DNA from: Candidatus Latescibacterota bacterium
GTDB taxonomy: Bacteria; Latescibacterota; UBA2968; UBA8231
NCBI GenBank assembly: GCA_007571365.1
Contig: RKRN01000238.1
Coordinates: forward strand, 1 to 36,686
DNA: 36,686 nucleotides
Reading direction: 5' to 3'
In this document: piece after piece, positions 15,660 to 23,990 of the stretch
Layout of the letters: each line of letters opens with the position of its first letter
Numbering within the stretch: the first letter of the stretch is position 1
Program-made: the position numbers and the translations under genes
Notes under the pieces: model-generated
Seen by the model: only the letters and a program-made list of their open reading frames with translations
Database searches by the model: none
What the model was told of the DNA's origin: nothing

Positions 15660-16253
15660 TTAGGTTGCGTTGCCGGCTAGTGCCGCGGCGATCCACTGTG
15701 TAATGTCGTCCTGCCCGCGGCCATCAACCGCCGAGAACGGCACGAAGGAAAGGCCGGCGAGCGATCCTTGGGCGTCGAGTTGGTCGAGTAAGTTTTGCAG
15801 CTTGTTGCGCGATAGTTTATCCGCCTTGGTAAAGACCAGCAGAAAAGGCTTATCGAGGGCGCGCAAATGGTCGATCATCTGCCGGTCCAAGTCGGTGGGG
15901 CCGCGCCGGGCATCGACGAGCTGCAACACCGCGTATAACGCTGGACGATTGGCCATGTAGCTGCGGATGAGCTGGCCGAGTTGCAAGCGCAAGCCCACGC
16001 CGCCGCGCACGTACCCATAGCCAGGCAGATCGACCAAGTAGAACCGCTCGTTGGCTAGGTAGTAGTTCAACTGCTGAGTCTTGCCGGGGACCGTGCTGGT
16101 ACGCGCTAGCCTCTTGCGCTGTACCAGCTTGTTGATCAGCGAGGACTTGCCGACGTTGGAGCGACCCACTAAGGCGATTTCAGGCAAGCCGTCCTTGGGC
16201 AAATCGGCCGTGCGGACCGCGCCCATTTTGAATTCGACCGAGGAAAAGCGCAT
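15660..16253 (-). CDS. engB: ribosome biogenesis GTPase EngB/YsxC
   Basis: This is a 197-residue circularly ordered TRAFAC GTPase needed for late 50S subunit assembly. The G1 loop GRSNVGKSS is at residues 30-38. G2 is around RTSTVPGKTQ, G3 is DLPGYGY and G4 is TKADK. G5 is near the C-terminal FSAVDG. I placed the start at ATG 16253 because the family begins with the short strand seen here (RFSSVEFKMG). The open frame extends to TTG 16319, but that would overlap clpX by 50 bases. No strong Shine-Dalgarno precedes 16253, so coupling to clpX is likely. Confidence 0.93.
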   Translation of the reverse strand: MRFSSVEFKMGAVRTADLPKDGLPEIALVGRSNVGKSSLINKLVQRKRLARTSTVPGKTQQLNYYLANERFYLVDLPGYGYVRGGVGLRLQLGQLIRSYMANRPALYAVLQLVDARRGPTDLDRQMIDHLRALDKPFLLVFTKADKLSRNKLQNLLDQLDAQGSLAGLSFVPFSAVDGRGQDDITQWIAAALAGNAT

Positions 16254-16269
16254 CGCCGGGGCTTGGAGA

Positions 16270-17520
16270 TCAGGCGCGCTTGCGCTGTATCTCTTCGTCT
16301 TCGCTGCTGTACTGCTCAATTCCCTGCTCGATCATCTCGCCCGTAACTTGCAGGCGCGTCACGCTCTCCTGAGAGGGAATGTCGAACATGATGTCCATCA
16401 TGGCCTGCTCTAGAACGGAGCGCAGGCCGCGGGCCCCAGTGCCTTTGTGAACGGTCAAGGCCACTATCTTGCGCAGGGCGTCCTCGGTGAACTCGACCTC
16501 GACTCCGTCCATGGCAAAGAGCCGCTGCGACTGCTTGATAATGGCGTCGTGCGGCTCGGTGAGGATGCGGAGCAAGTCGTTGTCGGCGAGCGAGTCCATG
16601 GTGGTGATTACGGGTACGCGGCCGACAAATTCGGGGATCATGCCGTAGGCGAGCAGGTCTTCGGGCTGCACCTGCAGCAATACGTCCTCGGCGTTGGGTT
16701 GATGTTCGTCGGTGCCGTCGGCGCCAAAGCCCATGGTGCGCTTGCCGACCCGTTGGCTAATGACCTTGTCCAGCCCCTCAAAGGCCCCGCCGCAGACGAA
16801 GAGAATGTTGCGAGTGTTCATCTGGATCATCGGCTGCTCGGGGTGCTTGCGGCCTCCCTTGGGCGGGATGTTGGCGGTGGTGCCCTCTAAAATTTTGAGC
16901 AGTGCTTGCTGCACGCCCTCGCCCGACACGTCGCGACCGACCGAAGGCGTGGCTCCCTTGCGGGCAATTTTGTCGACCTCATCGAGATAGAGGATGCCCT
17001 TTTCAGCGCGGGGCACGTCGTAGTCGGCCGCTTGCAAAAGGCCCACTAGGATATTCTCTACGTCCTCACCCACATAGCCGGCTTCGGTGAGAATGGTGGC
17101 GTCGGCAATGGAGAAGGGGACTTGCAGGAATTTGGCCAGCGTTTTGGCCAGTTCGGTCTTGCCAGTGCCGGTGGGGCCGATGAGCATTACGTTGCTTTTC
17201 TCCAGCTCCACCTCGTCTAAGTCGACTTTGGTGCGAATGCGCTTGTAGTGGTTGTACACGGCGACCGCGAGGATTTTCTTGGCCCGCTCTTGAGCGATGA
17301 CGTATTCGTCGAGAAAATCCTTGATTTGGGTCGGCTTGGGCATCTGGGCGGTCTCCCAAGGGAGGGCCTTTTGCCGCTCCTCGGCCAAGACGTCGTTGCA
17401 CAGCTTGACGCATTCGTTGCAGATGTGGACTTGGGGACCGGTTATGATCTTGTCGACTTGGTGGTGGCTGCGCCCGCAGAACGAGCAGCGCGGATCGCTT
17501 GGGGGAGGCCGACGGCGCAA
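16270..17520 (-). CDS. clpX: ATP-dependent Clp protease ATP-binding subunit ClpX
   Basis: This 416-residue AAA+ unfoldase forms a hexamer that feeds substrates, including tmRNA-tagged proteins, to ClpP. The N-terminal zinc finger has Cys12, Cys15, Cys34 and Cys37. Walker A GPTGTGKT is at residues 115-122, Walker B is LYLDEVDKI, and the pore loop and sensor regions are standard. The IGF-type ClpP-docking loop appears around TMGFGADG. The start codon is TTG 17520, preceded by AGGAG with suitable spacing; no ATG is available in the conserved N-terminus. It follows clpP by nine bases, the usual order clpP-clpX, and tig comes before them. Confidence 0.97.
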   Translation of the reverse strand: MRRRPPPSDPRCSFCGRSHHQVDKIITGPQVHICNECVKLCNDVLAEERQKALPWETAQMPKPTQIKDFLDEYVIAQERAKKILAVAVYNHYKRIRTKVDLDEVELEKSNVMLIGPTGTGKTELAKTLAKFLQVPFSIADATILTEAGYVGEDVENILVGLLQAADYDVPRAEKGILYLDEVDKIARKGATPSVGRDVSGEGVQQALLKILEGTTANIPPKGGRKHPEQPMIQMNTRNILFVCGGAFEGLDKVISQRVGKRTMGFGADGTDEHQPNAEDVLLQVQPEDLLAYGMIPEFVGRVPVITTMDSLADNDLLRILTEPHDAIIKQSQRLFAMDGVEVEFTEDALRKIVALTVHKGTGARGLRSVLEQAMMDIMFDIPSQESVTRLQVTGEMIEQGIEQYSSEDEEIQRKRA

Positions 17521-17529
17521 AATAGGCTC

Positions 17530-18138
17530 CTATACTAAGGAAGGGGCTGCCTCGACGTGCGATGGCGCGATGATTTCGTCGATGATGCCGTATTCTACGG
17601 CCGCTGCGGCCGACATGAAGAAGTCGCGCTCGGTATCGCGCTCAATGCGCTCTATCGGCTGCCCAGTACACGCGACTAGCACTTCGTTGATCTGCTGGCG
17701 CATGGCGATGATCTCGCGGGCGTGGATTTCCATGTCGGCTGCTTGGCCGCCAATGCCGCCCATGGGCTGGTGCAGCAAGATGCGGGCGTTGGGCAGGGCT
17801 TGACGCTTGCCCTTGCTGCCGCCGGCCAATAGCACGGCCCCCATGCTGGATGCTTGGCCGATGCAGATCGTGGATATGTCGGCCGCCACGTATTGCATGG
17901 TGTCGTAGATGGCCATGCCCGCCGAAATCAGCCCGCCAGGGGTGTTGAGATAGAGCGCAATGTCCTTTTTGGGATCTTCAGAAGCGAGAAAGAGAATTTG
18001 GGCGATGATGAGGTTGGCGATCGCGTCGTTGATCGGAGTGCCGACGAAGATGATGCGGTCCTTGAGCAACCGCGAGTAGATGTCGTATGAGCGCTCTCCT
18101 CGGCCGGTCTGTTCGATGACCATTGGAATCAGCGACAT
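17530..18138 (-). CDS. clpP: ATP-dependent Clp protease proteolytic subunit ClpP
   Basis: This 202-residue serine peptidase forms the 14-mer proteolytic chamber used with ClpX. The catalytic triad is visible as Ser98 in GQASSMGA, His123 in LLHQPMGG and Asp172 in TERDFFMSA. The length is standard. The N-terminal [25 protein letters not shown] (shown here as [17 protein letters not shown]) is the usual ClpP start, including the axial-pore segment. ATG 18138 follows GAGAGGAAAAGG. It starts three bases after the tig stop and is probably on the tRNA-Leu-tig-clpP-clpX transcript. Confidence 0.98.
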   Translation of the reverse strand: MSLIPMVIEQTGRGERSYDIYSRLLKDRIIFVGTPINDAIANLIIAQILFLASEDPKKDIALYLNTPGGLISAGMAIYDTMQYVAADISTICIGQASSMGAVLLAGGSKGKRQALPNARILLHQPMGGIGGQAADMEIHAREIIAMRQQINEVLVACTGQPIERIERDTERDFFMSAAAAVEYGIIDEIIAPSHVEAAPSLV

Positions 18139-18141
18139 GAT

Positions 18142-19383
18142 TTATACCTTTTCCTCTCTGATTGCGGCTTTGGCAATGAGTAATTCGAGGACTTTTTGAT
18201 CTTCCAATTCGCGTCGCAGCTCCGCCGCGTTCTGCAAGTCGGCAGGTTGGACGCCGGTGAGAGCGGCGCGCTCGGCGGCGAATTGGGCAAACTCCTCGTC
18301 CGTTACTTCGACTCCGGCTTGTTGGCGTACGCTTTCGAGCAGTATATAGCTCTTGAGCTGGCGCGTGGCTTGGGTGCGCTCTTCGTCGCTGTGGCGGTGG
18401 TCGTGGTCGTGGTCGTGGTCGGCGTCCTCTCGTTCGAGCGAGTCGAGGTAGTTGTCGACCATGCTCTCGGGCAGTTCAAAGTCGTTCTTTAGGATGAGCT
18501 GGCTGATCAATTCGCCGTGCAGGCGCCGTTGGGCCATGTATTCCCAGCGCTGTTGGATCTGCCCGCTGAGGTGCTGGCGCAAGTCGTCGAGAGTCTGGAA
18601 CTGCTCGCCGAGATCCTTGGCGAATTCGTCGTCGAGCGCGGGCAGGATGCGCTCGCGCACCTCGTGCGCGGCCACGGCGAAGTGCGCGGCTTGGCCGGCG
18701 AGCAGTTCGTTGGGCAGGTCCGCTCGATAGGTGAAGCGGACCTTGCGCTCTTCGCCAGCACTCATGCCAACGAGGGCCTCTTCCAGCTCGGGACTGAGGG
18801 CGTTTTCGTCGCCGATGAGGATGTGGCTCTTCTCGTGCTTGTCGCCAATGATGGGCCAGCCGCTCTCGTCGAGTCGCTGCAAATCCGCGACGAGCACATC
18901 GCCGTTGGCCAACGGTCGCTCGACGACTTGTTCGGTGGCGTGGCGGCGGCGCAACTCTTCTAGATGCTCGCCGATTTCCTCGTCGACCACCTCGTGTATC
19001 ATGCGGGTGGCAGTGAGCTTTTCGTAGTGCTCGGCTTTGACCTCGGGCCAGATATCGATATCTGCCGTGAACGTGAGGCTACCCCCTGGCTCGTGATCGA
19101 GATGGGAGATTTTGGGCGGTGCGGCCGGCCGCAGGCCCGCCTCGCGCGCGGCTTCTTCTAGCAGCGAGGGCAGGAGATCGCCGACGACTTCGCCGCGGAT
19201 GGAGCTGCCGAAGCGCGCCTCGACGATTCTGAGCGGCACTTTGCCCCGGCGGAAGCCTGGGATCTCCAGCCGCTTTTGGTAGCGTCGCAGGGCCTTATTG
19301 ACGGCGGCGTCGATGCGCGCAGCCTCGACTTCGACGGCCAATTCGCGGGCCCACTGCCCTTTCTCTGTGACCTGTGTCTTCAC
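18142..19383 (-). CDS. tig: trigger factor, ribosome-associated chaperone
   Basis: This is a 413-residue ribosome-bound folding chaperone with peptidyl-prolyl isomerase architecture. The ribosome-docking signature GFRRGKVP is at residues 43-50. The PPIase-like middle domain is about 150-245 and the helical arm domain follows. The start is GTG 19383, preceded by AGGA; the open frame continues upstream through the tRNA-Leu gene but is not coding there. Residues 322-331 form an unusual run of alternating Asp-His (DHDHDHDHRH) in the C-terminal arm, a likely metal-binding insert. Order tig-clpP-clpX is conserved in many bacteria. Confidence 0.95.
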   Translation of the reverse strand: MKTQVTEKGQWARELAVEVEAARIDAAVNKALRRYQKRLEIPGFRRGKVPLRIVEARFGSSIRGEVVGDLLPSLLEEAAREAGLRPAAPPKISHLDHEPGGSLTFTADIDIWPEVKAEHYEKLTATRMIHEVVDEEIGEHLEELRRRHATEQVVERPLANGDVLVADLQRLDESGWPIIGDKHEKSHILIGDENALSPELEEALVGMSAGEERKVRFTYRADLPNELLAGQAAHFAVAAHEVRERILPALDDEFAKDLGEQFQTLDDLRQHLSGQIQQRWEYMAQRRLHGELISQLILKNDFELPESMVDNYLDSLEREDADHDHDHDHRHSDEERTQATRQLKSYILLESVRQQAGVEVTDEEFAQFAAERAALTGVQPADLQNAAELRRELEDQKVLELLIAKAAIREEKV

Positions 19384-19405
19384 GAAACGCAATCCTACAA
19401 GACTA

Positions 19406-19437
19406 GGGCGCACGGCCAACTCGCCGGCCGTGCGCTC
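19406..19437. promoter_or_regulatory. strong hairpin between tRNA-Leu and tig
   Basis: A 10-bp perfect stem pairs 19408-19417 with 19426-19435 and extends by one G-U and one G-C pair to 19406/19437, with an 8-base loop. On the transcribed minus strand it lies 9 bases after the tRNA CCA end and ends 22 bases before the tig GTG. There is no U-tract after it. It may aid tRNA 3' processing, protect the tig message, or attenuate readthrough. Confidence 0.55.
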
Positions 19438-19446
19438 GTTTATTTG

Positions 19447-19533
19447 TGGTGCGAAAGGGGGGACTCGAACCCCCAAGCCCTTTCGGGCACTAGATCCTAA
19501 GTCTAGCGCGTCTGCCAGTTCCGCCACTTTCGC
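19447..19533 (-). tRNA. tRNA-Leu (anticodon UAG)
   Basis: An 87-base class II tRNA with encoded CCA (19447-19449). The acceptor stem GCGAAAG pairs with CTTTCGC, with discriminator A. The anticodon stem-loop CTAGA-CTTAGGA-TCTAG gives anticodon TAG, reading CUN leucine codons. The long variable arm TGCCCGAAAGGGCT and T-arm GGGGGTTCGAGTCCCCC are typical of tRNA-Leu. It lies between glyS and tig on the same strand. Confidence 0.97.
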
Positions 19534-19547
19534 TATACCGGGTGCCG

Positions 19548-19573
19548 TGTCGCAAATGCGCAGTGTTGCGACA
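19548..19573. repeat. inverted repeat in the leader of tRNA-Leu
   Basis: TGTCGCAA (19548-19555) and TTGCGACA (19566-19573) are perfect 8-bp arms around 10 bases. It sits just downstream of the predicted start of transcription and 15 bases before the tRNA 5' end. It may be a processing hairpin or an operator. Confidence 0.4.
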
Positions 19574-19582
19574 GCGCGAAGG

Positions 19583-19612
19583 ATAATATCAGGATTTATA
19601 CTACCGGGTCAA
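19583..19612 (-). promoter_or_regulatory. promoter of tRNA-Leu-tig transcript
   Basis: On the minus strand, -35 TTGACC (19612-19607), an 18-base spacer and -10 TATTAT (19588-19583). The -35 overlaps the glyS stop codon. It predicts initiation near 19576 and co-transcription of tRNA-Leu, tig, clpP and clpX. Confidence 0.6.
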
Positions 19613-20982
19613 GGGACTTGCCAAGCGTCCATGCGGCTCTCGAGGTGGGTACGCAACTCGGCTATGGGCACCCGCTCTTGGGCCATGGTGTCGCGAGCCC
19701 GCACGGTGACGGTCTGGTCCGCTAAGGTGTCCGAATCGACCGTTAGACAAAACGGCGTTCCCACCTCGTCCATGCGCCGGTAGCGGCGGCCAATCGCGCC
19801 GCCTTCGTCGTAAAAAACTCGCATATAAGGCCGGAGGTCCGCGGCGATTTGTCGGGCACTAGCGGGCATGCCGTCGCGCTTGACGAGGGGCAATACCGCC
19901 ACCTTGAGCGGTGCAATGCGCGGGTGAAAGCGCATTACCACCCGGGTCTCGCCCCGGACCTGTTCCTCGTGGTATGCTTCGACTAGGCAGGCCATGAGCG
20001 TGCGGCTGGCCCCTATTGAGGTTTCTACGACGTAGGGTACGAACTTGGTGCGCTGCGCCTCGTCGAAGTACTTGAGCTGTTTGCCCGAGAATTTTTCGTG
20101 CTGCGACAGGTCGTAGTCGCCGCGATTGTGGATACCCTCAATCTCGCCTCGGCCAAAGGGAAACTCGTACTGGATGTCAAAAGCGGCGCGGGCATAGTGG
20201 GCTAGTTCGTCGCCTTGATGTTCGCGCCAACTCAGCTTGCGCTCGGGCAGGCCGATTTGTGCAAACCACTTCCAACGCTCCTCGCGCCAATAGTCGAACC
20301 ACTCGTCTTGGGTGCCCGGCGCGACGAAGTACTGCATCTCCATCTGCTCGAATTCCCGGGTGCGGAAGAGGAAATTCTTGGTGTTGATCTCGTTGCGAAA
20401 TGCCTTGCCGATCTGGGCAATGCCAAAGGGCAGCTTCTGGCGCGTCGCCGCCTGCACGTTGAGGTAGTTGACGAAGATGCCCTGCGCCGTCTCCGGGCGG
20501 AGAAAGACCCGCGCACTGTCGTCTTCGAGCGGACCGACGAAGGTCTTGAACATCAGATTGAATTGCCGCGGGTCGCTCAATTCGTTGCCCTTGGGGCTTT
20601 TGATGTTGCGCTCGCGGAGGAGTGCGCCCATCTCCGCGGCACTCAGACCCGCTACGTCAATGCCGTTTTCTGCGAGAAGTTGGTCGAGCCGAAAGCGCTC
20701 GTTGGTCTTGCGATCTTCGACCATGGGGTCGGTAAAGCTATCGACGTGGCCCGATGCCTCCCACACCCGCTGATTCATGAGGATGCTGGCGTCGATGCCC
20801 TCCACGTCCTCGCGGTAGGTCATGGCCTTCCACCAAAGCTCTTTGATGTTGTGCAACAACTCGACCCCCAAAGGACCGTAGTCCCAGCAGCCGTTGAGGC
20901 CGCCGTAGATTTCCGAGCTTTGGTAAATGAAGCCTTTGCGCTTGCACAGGGATACTAGTTTTTCCATTGCGTCGTCGGACAT
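19609..20982 (-). CDS. glyS: glycyl-tRNA synthetase (single-chain dimeric type)
   Basis: This 457-residue class II synthetase charges tRNA-Gly. It is the single-polypeptide alpha2 type, not the alpha/beta tetramer of E. coli. The N-terminal KRKGFIYQSSEIYGGLNGCWD (shown partly as GFIYQSSEIYGGLNG) and DYGPLG are class signatures. Motif 2 appears at FRNEINTKNFLFRTREFEQ, motif 3 near the GASRTLMACL stretch, and an anticodon-binding domain (about 350-457) begins RIAPLKVAVLPL. ATG 20982 follows CTGGAGA; the longer open frame to 21030 would overlap recO. The recO stop is 16 bases upstream. Confidence 0.96.
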   Translation of the reverse strand: MSDDAMEKLVSLCKRKGFIYQSSEIYGGLNGCWDYGPLGVELLHNIKELWWKAMTYREDVEGIDASILMNQRVWEASGHVDSFTDPMVEDRKTNERFRLDQLLAENGIDVAGLSAAEMGALLRERNIKSPKGNELSDPRQFNLMFKTFVGPLEDDSARVFLRPETAQGIFVNYLNVQAATRQKLPFGIAQIGKAFRNEINTKNFLFRTREFEQMEMQYFVAPGTQDEWFDYWREERWKWFAQIGLPERKLSWREHQGDELAHYARAAFDIQYEFPFGRGEIEGIHNRGDYDLSQHEKFSGKQLKYFDEAQRTKFVPYVVETSIGASRTLMACLVEAYHEEQVRGETRVVMRFHPRIAPLKVAVLPLVKRDGMPASARQIAADLRPYMRVFYDEGGAIGRRYRRMDEVGTPFCLTVDSDTLADQTVTVRARDTMAQERVPIAELRTHLESRMDAWQVP

Positions 20983-20998
20983 GAAAATCTCCAGTAGG

Positions 20999-21778
20999 TT
21001 AGACGGGTAAAGCGGCCTTGTTGAGGCCATCGAGAAAGTCGAGCGATTTGAGTCGGCTGTGCTCGCCGCCGTGGTATTCTAGAAAGCTGCGCAAGGCCGT
21101 GCGGATCTCGCCGCGCTGGGCCGGGGCTTGGGGGAGAGCCTCCTTGCTATAGGTTCTAAGACCTTGGAGGACGGCGAGAAAGCGCAGGCTGCGCGGCGCT
21201 AAACGCACTCCATTCCCGGGGCCGCAGGCCGCGCACAGGCCGCCCCCGAGGGCGGCACTGAACCACGACGAGGGGGCGCCTAGATCGCGTTGGCAGGTAA
21301 TGCACTGGCGCAGCTCCGGGCGGTAGCCGAGGGCCGCCGCGGCGCGGAGTTGGAAGTACCAGAATAGCGACTCAACCTGCTCTGGCTCCACTTCGGCCAG
21401 CCCGCGCAACACCCCGGCCAGGCACTGGTAGAGCCGGGGATTGCCCGCGCCTTCGATCGTCAGGCGATCAACTAGCTCGCAGGCGGCACTGCCAAAGGAA
21501 AGTCGCTCTAGGCTTTGCGCTAGGTCGGGTGCTGGTTTGAGTAGGGTGCATTCGCTTAGAGTTTGCAGGTCGCGGGTTTCTTTGATGTAGCAGACAGCTT
21601 GGATTTCACTCATCAAGCCGAGCGCGGCCCCGAACCGGCTCTTGGGCTTGCGGGCACCGCGGGCCATGGCCTTGAGTTTGCCATACTCCCGAGCGTACAA
21701 CGTCACTAGGCTGCTGGTTTCACCCAGGCGCATGGTGCGCAGTACGATGGCGCGCGTTTTGACGATAGTGCGCGGCAC
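20999..21778 (-). CDS. recO: DNA repair protein RecO
   Basis: This 259-residue protein anneals single strands and loads RecA with RecR in gap repair. An N-terminal OB-fold (residues about 1-80; KTRAIVLRTMRLGETSSLV) is followed by a helical domain. A zinc site Cys-x2-Cys...Cys-x2-Cys is formed by CITCQ and GLCAAC. The GTG start at 21778 lies four bases after the ftsB-like stop, with GAGGAAGG upstream. The length fits the family. Confidence 0.93.
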   Translation of the reverse strand: MPRTIVKTRAIVLRTMRLGETSSLVTLYAREYGKLKAMARGARKPKSRFGAALGLMSEIQAVCYIKETRDLQTLSECTLLKPAPDLAQSLERLSFGSAACELVDRLTIEGAGNPRLYQCLAGVLRGLAEVEPEQVESLFWYFQLRAAAALGYRPELRQCITCQRDLGAPSSWFSAALGGGLCAACGPGNGVRLAPRSLRFLAVLQGLRTYSKEALPQAPAQRGEIRTALRSFLEYHGGEHSRLKSLDFLDGLNKAALPV

Positions 21779-21782
21779 GGCG

Positions 21783-22064
21783 TCACTCGCCTTCTTCCGT
21801 CGGTAGGGGGATGACCACCTCGCCCGGCTTGACCAAGCCGAGATCTTCCCGCGCGACTCTTTCGATAAAATCGAGGTTGCTTTCGAGTAGTTTTAGCACT
21901 TGGCGCAAGCTGTCTGTTTCGGCTTCTAGTTGTTTCACCTCGGCTTTGCGTTCCGCCAAGCTCTTCTCCGCCTGCCACACTTTGTAGAACAGCCCGTTGC
22001 CAAAGGCTATGTACGCCACCAGAGCGAGAAAGGCGATCAGCAAGATCCTAGCCGTTTTAGTCAC
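21783..22064 (-). CDS. septum formation initiator family protein (FtsB/DivIC-like)
   Basis: This 93-residue bitopic membrane protein is probably part of the divisome bridging complex. One N-terminal transmembrane segment (about 6-24, RILLIAFLALVAYIAF) is followed by a coiled coil (about 32-63, LAERKAEVKQLEAETDSLRQ) and a C-terminal segment FIERVAREDLGLVKPGE, the family's typical ARE-LGxxKPGE end. The start is GTG 22064, seven bases after proB. Position between proB and recO does not distinguish FtsB from DivIC. Confidence 0.85.
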   Translation of the reverse strand: MTKTARILLIAFLALVAYIAFGNGLFYKVWQAEKSLAERKAEVKQLEAETDSLRQVLKLLESNLDFIERVAREDLGLVKPGEVVIPLPTEEGE

Positions 22065-22071
22065 GTCGATT

Positions 22072-23214
22072 TTAGAATAAGACGAGGTCGTCGCGATGGA
22101 TGACCTCCCGGGCGGGACGACCTAGCGCACTTGCGACTTCGGGTGAGCTCATGCCCAATATGCGGCGCAGTTCACAGGCCGAGTAGCGGCACAAGCCCCG
22201 CCCCAGCTTCTCGCCGCGTTCGCCCATCACCTGTACCACGTCGCCGGCGTCAAACTCGCCCTCGCAGGAGACGACCCCCACCGGGAGCAGGCTCTTGTCT
22301 TGTTCGGCGATGGCGCGTTGGGCACCGCGGTCAATCACCGCACTGCCGCGACACTGGCTGGCAAAACCGATCCAGCGATGCCGACTGTTGAGCTTGCGGC
22401 CGGTGGGCAGAAATAGGGTCCCTTGCTCGCGGCCGGCGAGGATGTGGCGCAAGCGATGTTTGCGCCCGTGGGCGATGACCGCCATTTCGCCGCAGGCCAT
22501 CAAAAGCCGAGCGGCTCGTAGCTTGGTCGCCATGCCGCCCCGGCCGCGCCCGTCGAGCGAGCGACCAATCATCCCCTCTAGATTGAGGCTATCTTGGCTT
22601 ACTTGGTTTACTAGCTTGCCTTCGGGACCGCACGGACCGAAGGCGTGGTAAAGCCCCTCAACATCCGAAAACATGACCAGCATATCCGCCCGGATCAGAT
22701 TCGTCACATAAGCGGCGAGCATGTCGTTTTCTCCGAGCTGACGCCGGAGTTCGGCAACGGCGACGCTGTCGTTTTCGTTGATTAGGGGTACGGCCTGATA
22801 GGCGAAAAGGTTGCGAAAAGTGTTTTCGAGGTTTACGTAGCGCTGGCGGTCGCCGAGGATGTCCTCGGCGGTTAAGAGCACTTGGCCGATGGGTACGCCG
22901 TAGCGGTGGAATTTGTCCTTGTAGATATCCATCAGCAGGACTTGGCCGATGGCTGCGAGGGCTTGTAGTTGGGCGATGTTGTCTGGGCGTCTGTCCAACT
23001 CCATCCGCCCCATGCCGGCGGCGACCGCTCCCGAGGAGACAATCGCTACCTCCAAGCCCTGTGAGCGCAGTTCGACTACATCTTCGACGAGTTGGTTGGC
23101 GACCGCGTCGTCGAGCTTGTGGCACCGAGTGGTCAGGGTGCTGCTGCCGATTTTGACTACCAGCCGCTGCACCTCGCGCATCAGGGCCGGCCGCGACACT
23201 TGGCTTACTTTCAC
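22072..23214 (-). CDS. proB: glutamate 5-kinase with C-terminal PUA domain
   Basis: This 380-residue enzyme phosphorylates glutamate, the first step to proline. The amino-acid kinase domain starts RLVVKIGSSTLT and includes AIVSSGAVAAGM, PLINENDSVA and the GRGRGGMATKLRAA substrate loop. The last 75 or so residues (GEFDAGDVVQVMGERG...) form a PUA domain, as in E. coli ProB, linked to feedback control. I chose GTG 23214 because it overlaps the hisF stop as GTGA; ATG 23181 is an alternative. proC is three genes upstream but proA is not here. Open sequence further upstream is within hisF and not coding in this frame. Confidence 0.95.
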   Translation of the reverse strand: MKVSQVSRPALMREVQRLVVKIGSSTLTTRCHKLDDAVANQLVEDVVELRSQGLEVAIVSSGAVAAGMGRMELDRRPDNIAQLQALAAIGQVLLMDIYKDKFHRYGVPIGQVLLTAEDILGDRQRYVNLENTFRNLFAYQAVPLINENDSVAVAELRRQLGENDMLAAYVTNLIRADMLVMFSDVEGLYHAFGPCGPEGKLVNQVSQDSLNLEGMIGRSLDGRGRGGMATKLRAARLLMACGEMAVIAHGRKHRLRHILAGREQGTLFLPTGRKLNSRHRWIGFASQCRGSAVIDRGAQRAIAEQDKSLLPVGVVSCEGEFDAGDVVQVMGERGEKLGRGLCRYSACELRRILGMSSPEVASALGRPAREVIHRDDLVLF

Positions 23215-23984
23215 TGGCGCACCATGACCCCGCGCTCGTGCAAAAAACTCTTGACTTGGGGAATTGAATAATGCTGGAAGTGGAAGATGGAGGCCGCTAG
23301 GGCGGCACTGGCTTCGCCCGCAGTCAGCACCTCGTGGATGTGGTCGAGGTTGCCGGCGCCGCCCGAGGCGACGATGGGTACGTCCACGCGGCGTGCTACT
23401 GCTTGGTTTAGCTCGAGGTCGTACCCGGCGCGCGTCCCGTCGGCGTCGATGCTGTTGAGCACCAATTCGCCTGCTCCGCGCTCGACGAGGGCCTCTACCC
23501 ACGCTAGGGCGTCGATGCCGGTGGCTTTGCGCCCGCCGTTGATGTACAGCTCCCACGATGGCGGCTCGCCGGGCACAGCCGGACGCCTGAGCGCGTCGAT
23601 AGCCGCGACAATGCACTGCGAGCCAAAGCTCTCTGCGCTTTGGTTGATGATGTCTGGTGAATATACGTGGGCCGAGTTGATCGAGACCTTGTCGGCACCG
23701 GTCTTGAGAATGTGGCGCACGTCTGCGAAGGTGCGAATACCGCCGCCGACCATTAGGGGAATGAATATCCGCTCAGAGACTTGGCGCACGAGGTCCATGA
23801 CAATGGCGCGGCCATCGGCTGAAGCCGTGATGTCGTAGAAGACGAGCTCATCTGCGCCTTCGGAGTCGTAGCGCGTGGCGAGCTCGACGGGGTCGCCGGC
23901 ATCGCGGTCGGCCGAAAAGCGCACCCCGCGCACGTTGCGGCCATTTTTTACGTCTAGACAGGGAATGATTCGCTTGGCAAGCAT
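23211..23984 (-). CDS. hisF: imidazole glycerol phosphate synthase cyclase subunit
   Basis: This 257-residue (beta/alpha)8 barrel uses ammonia from HisH to convert PRFAR to IGP and AICAR in histidine synthesis. Catalytic Asp11 (CLDVKNG) and Asp130 (VAAID) are at the usual positions. The phosphate-binding loops GGGIRTF and SGGAGN are present. Residue 19, usually Lys in NVKG-type loops, is Arg here. ATG 23984 follows the hisH stop by six bases. The stop overlaps proB. Only hisH and hisF of the pathway are here. Confidence 0.96.
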   Translation of the reverse strand: MLAKRIIPCLDVKNGRNVRGVRFSADRDAGDPVELATRYDSEGADELVFYDITASADGRAIVMDLVRQVSERIFIPLMVGGGIRTFADVRHILKTGADKVSINSAHVYSPDIINQSAESFGSQCIVAAIDALRRPAVPGEPPSWELYINGGRKATGIDALAWVEALVERGAGELVLNSIDADGTRAGYDLELNQAVARRVDVPIVASGGAGNLDHIHEVLTAGEASAALAASIFHFQHYSIPQVKSFLHERGVMVRQ

Positions 23985-23990
23985 ATCGCT

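Noticed and set aside
16254-16319. TTG start of engB inside clpX
   Set aside because: It would overlap clpX by 50 bases and add residues not typical of EngB.
19384-19527. N-terminal extension of trigger factor beginning MAELADALDLGSS
   Set aside because: This is the translated tRNA-Leu gene, a common false start. The GTG at 19383 with AGGA before it fits the family N-terminus.
20983-21030. Upstream start of glyS
   Set aside because: It overlaps recO; ATG 20982 has CTGGAGA before it and matches the family start.
23215-23616. Upstream extension of proB
   Set aside because: The added Arg-rich sequence is the shadow of hisF in another frame.
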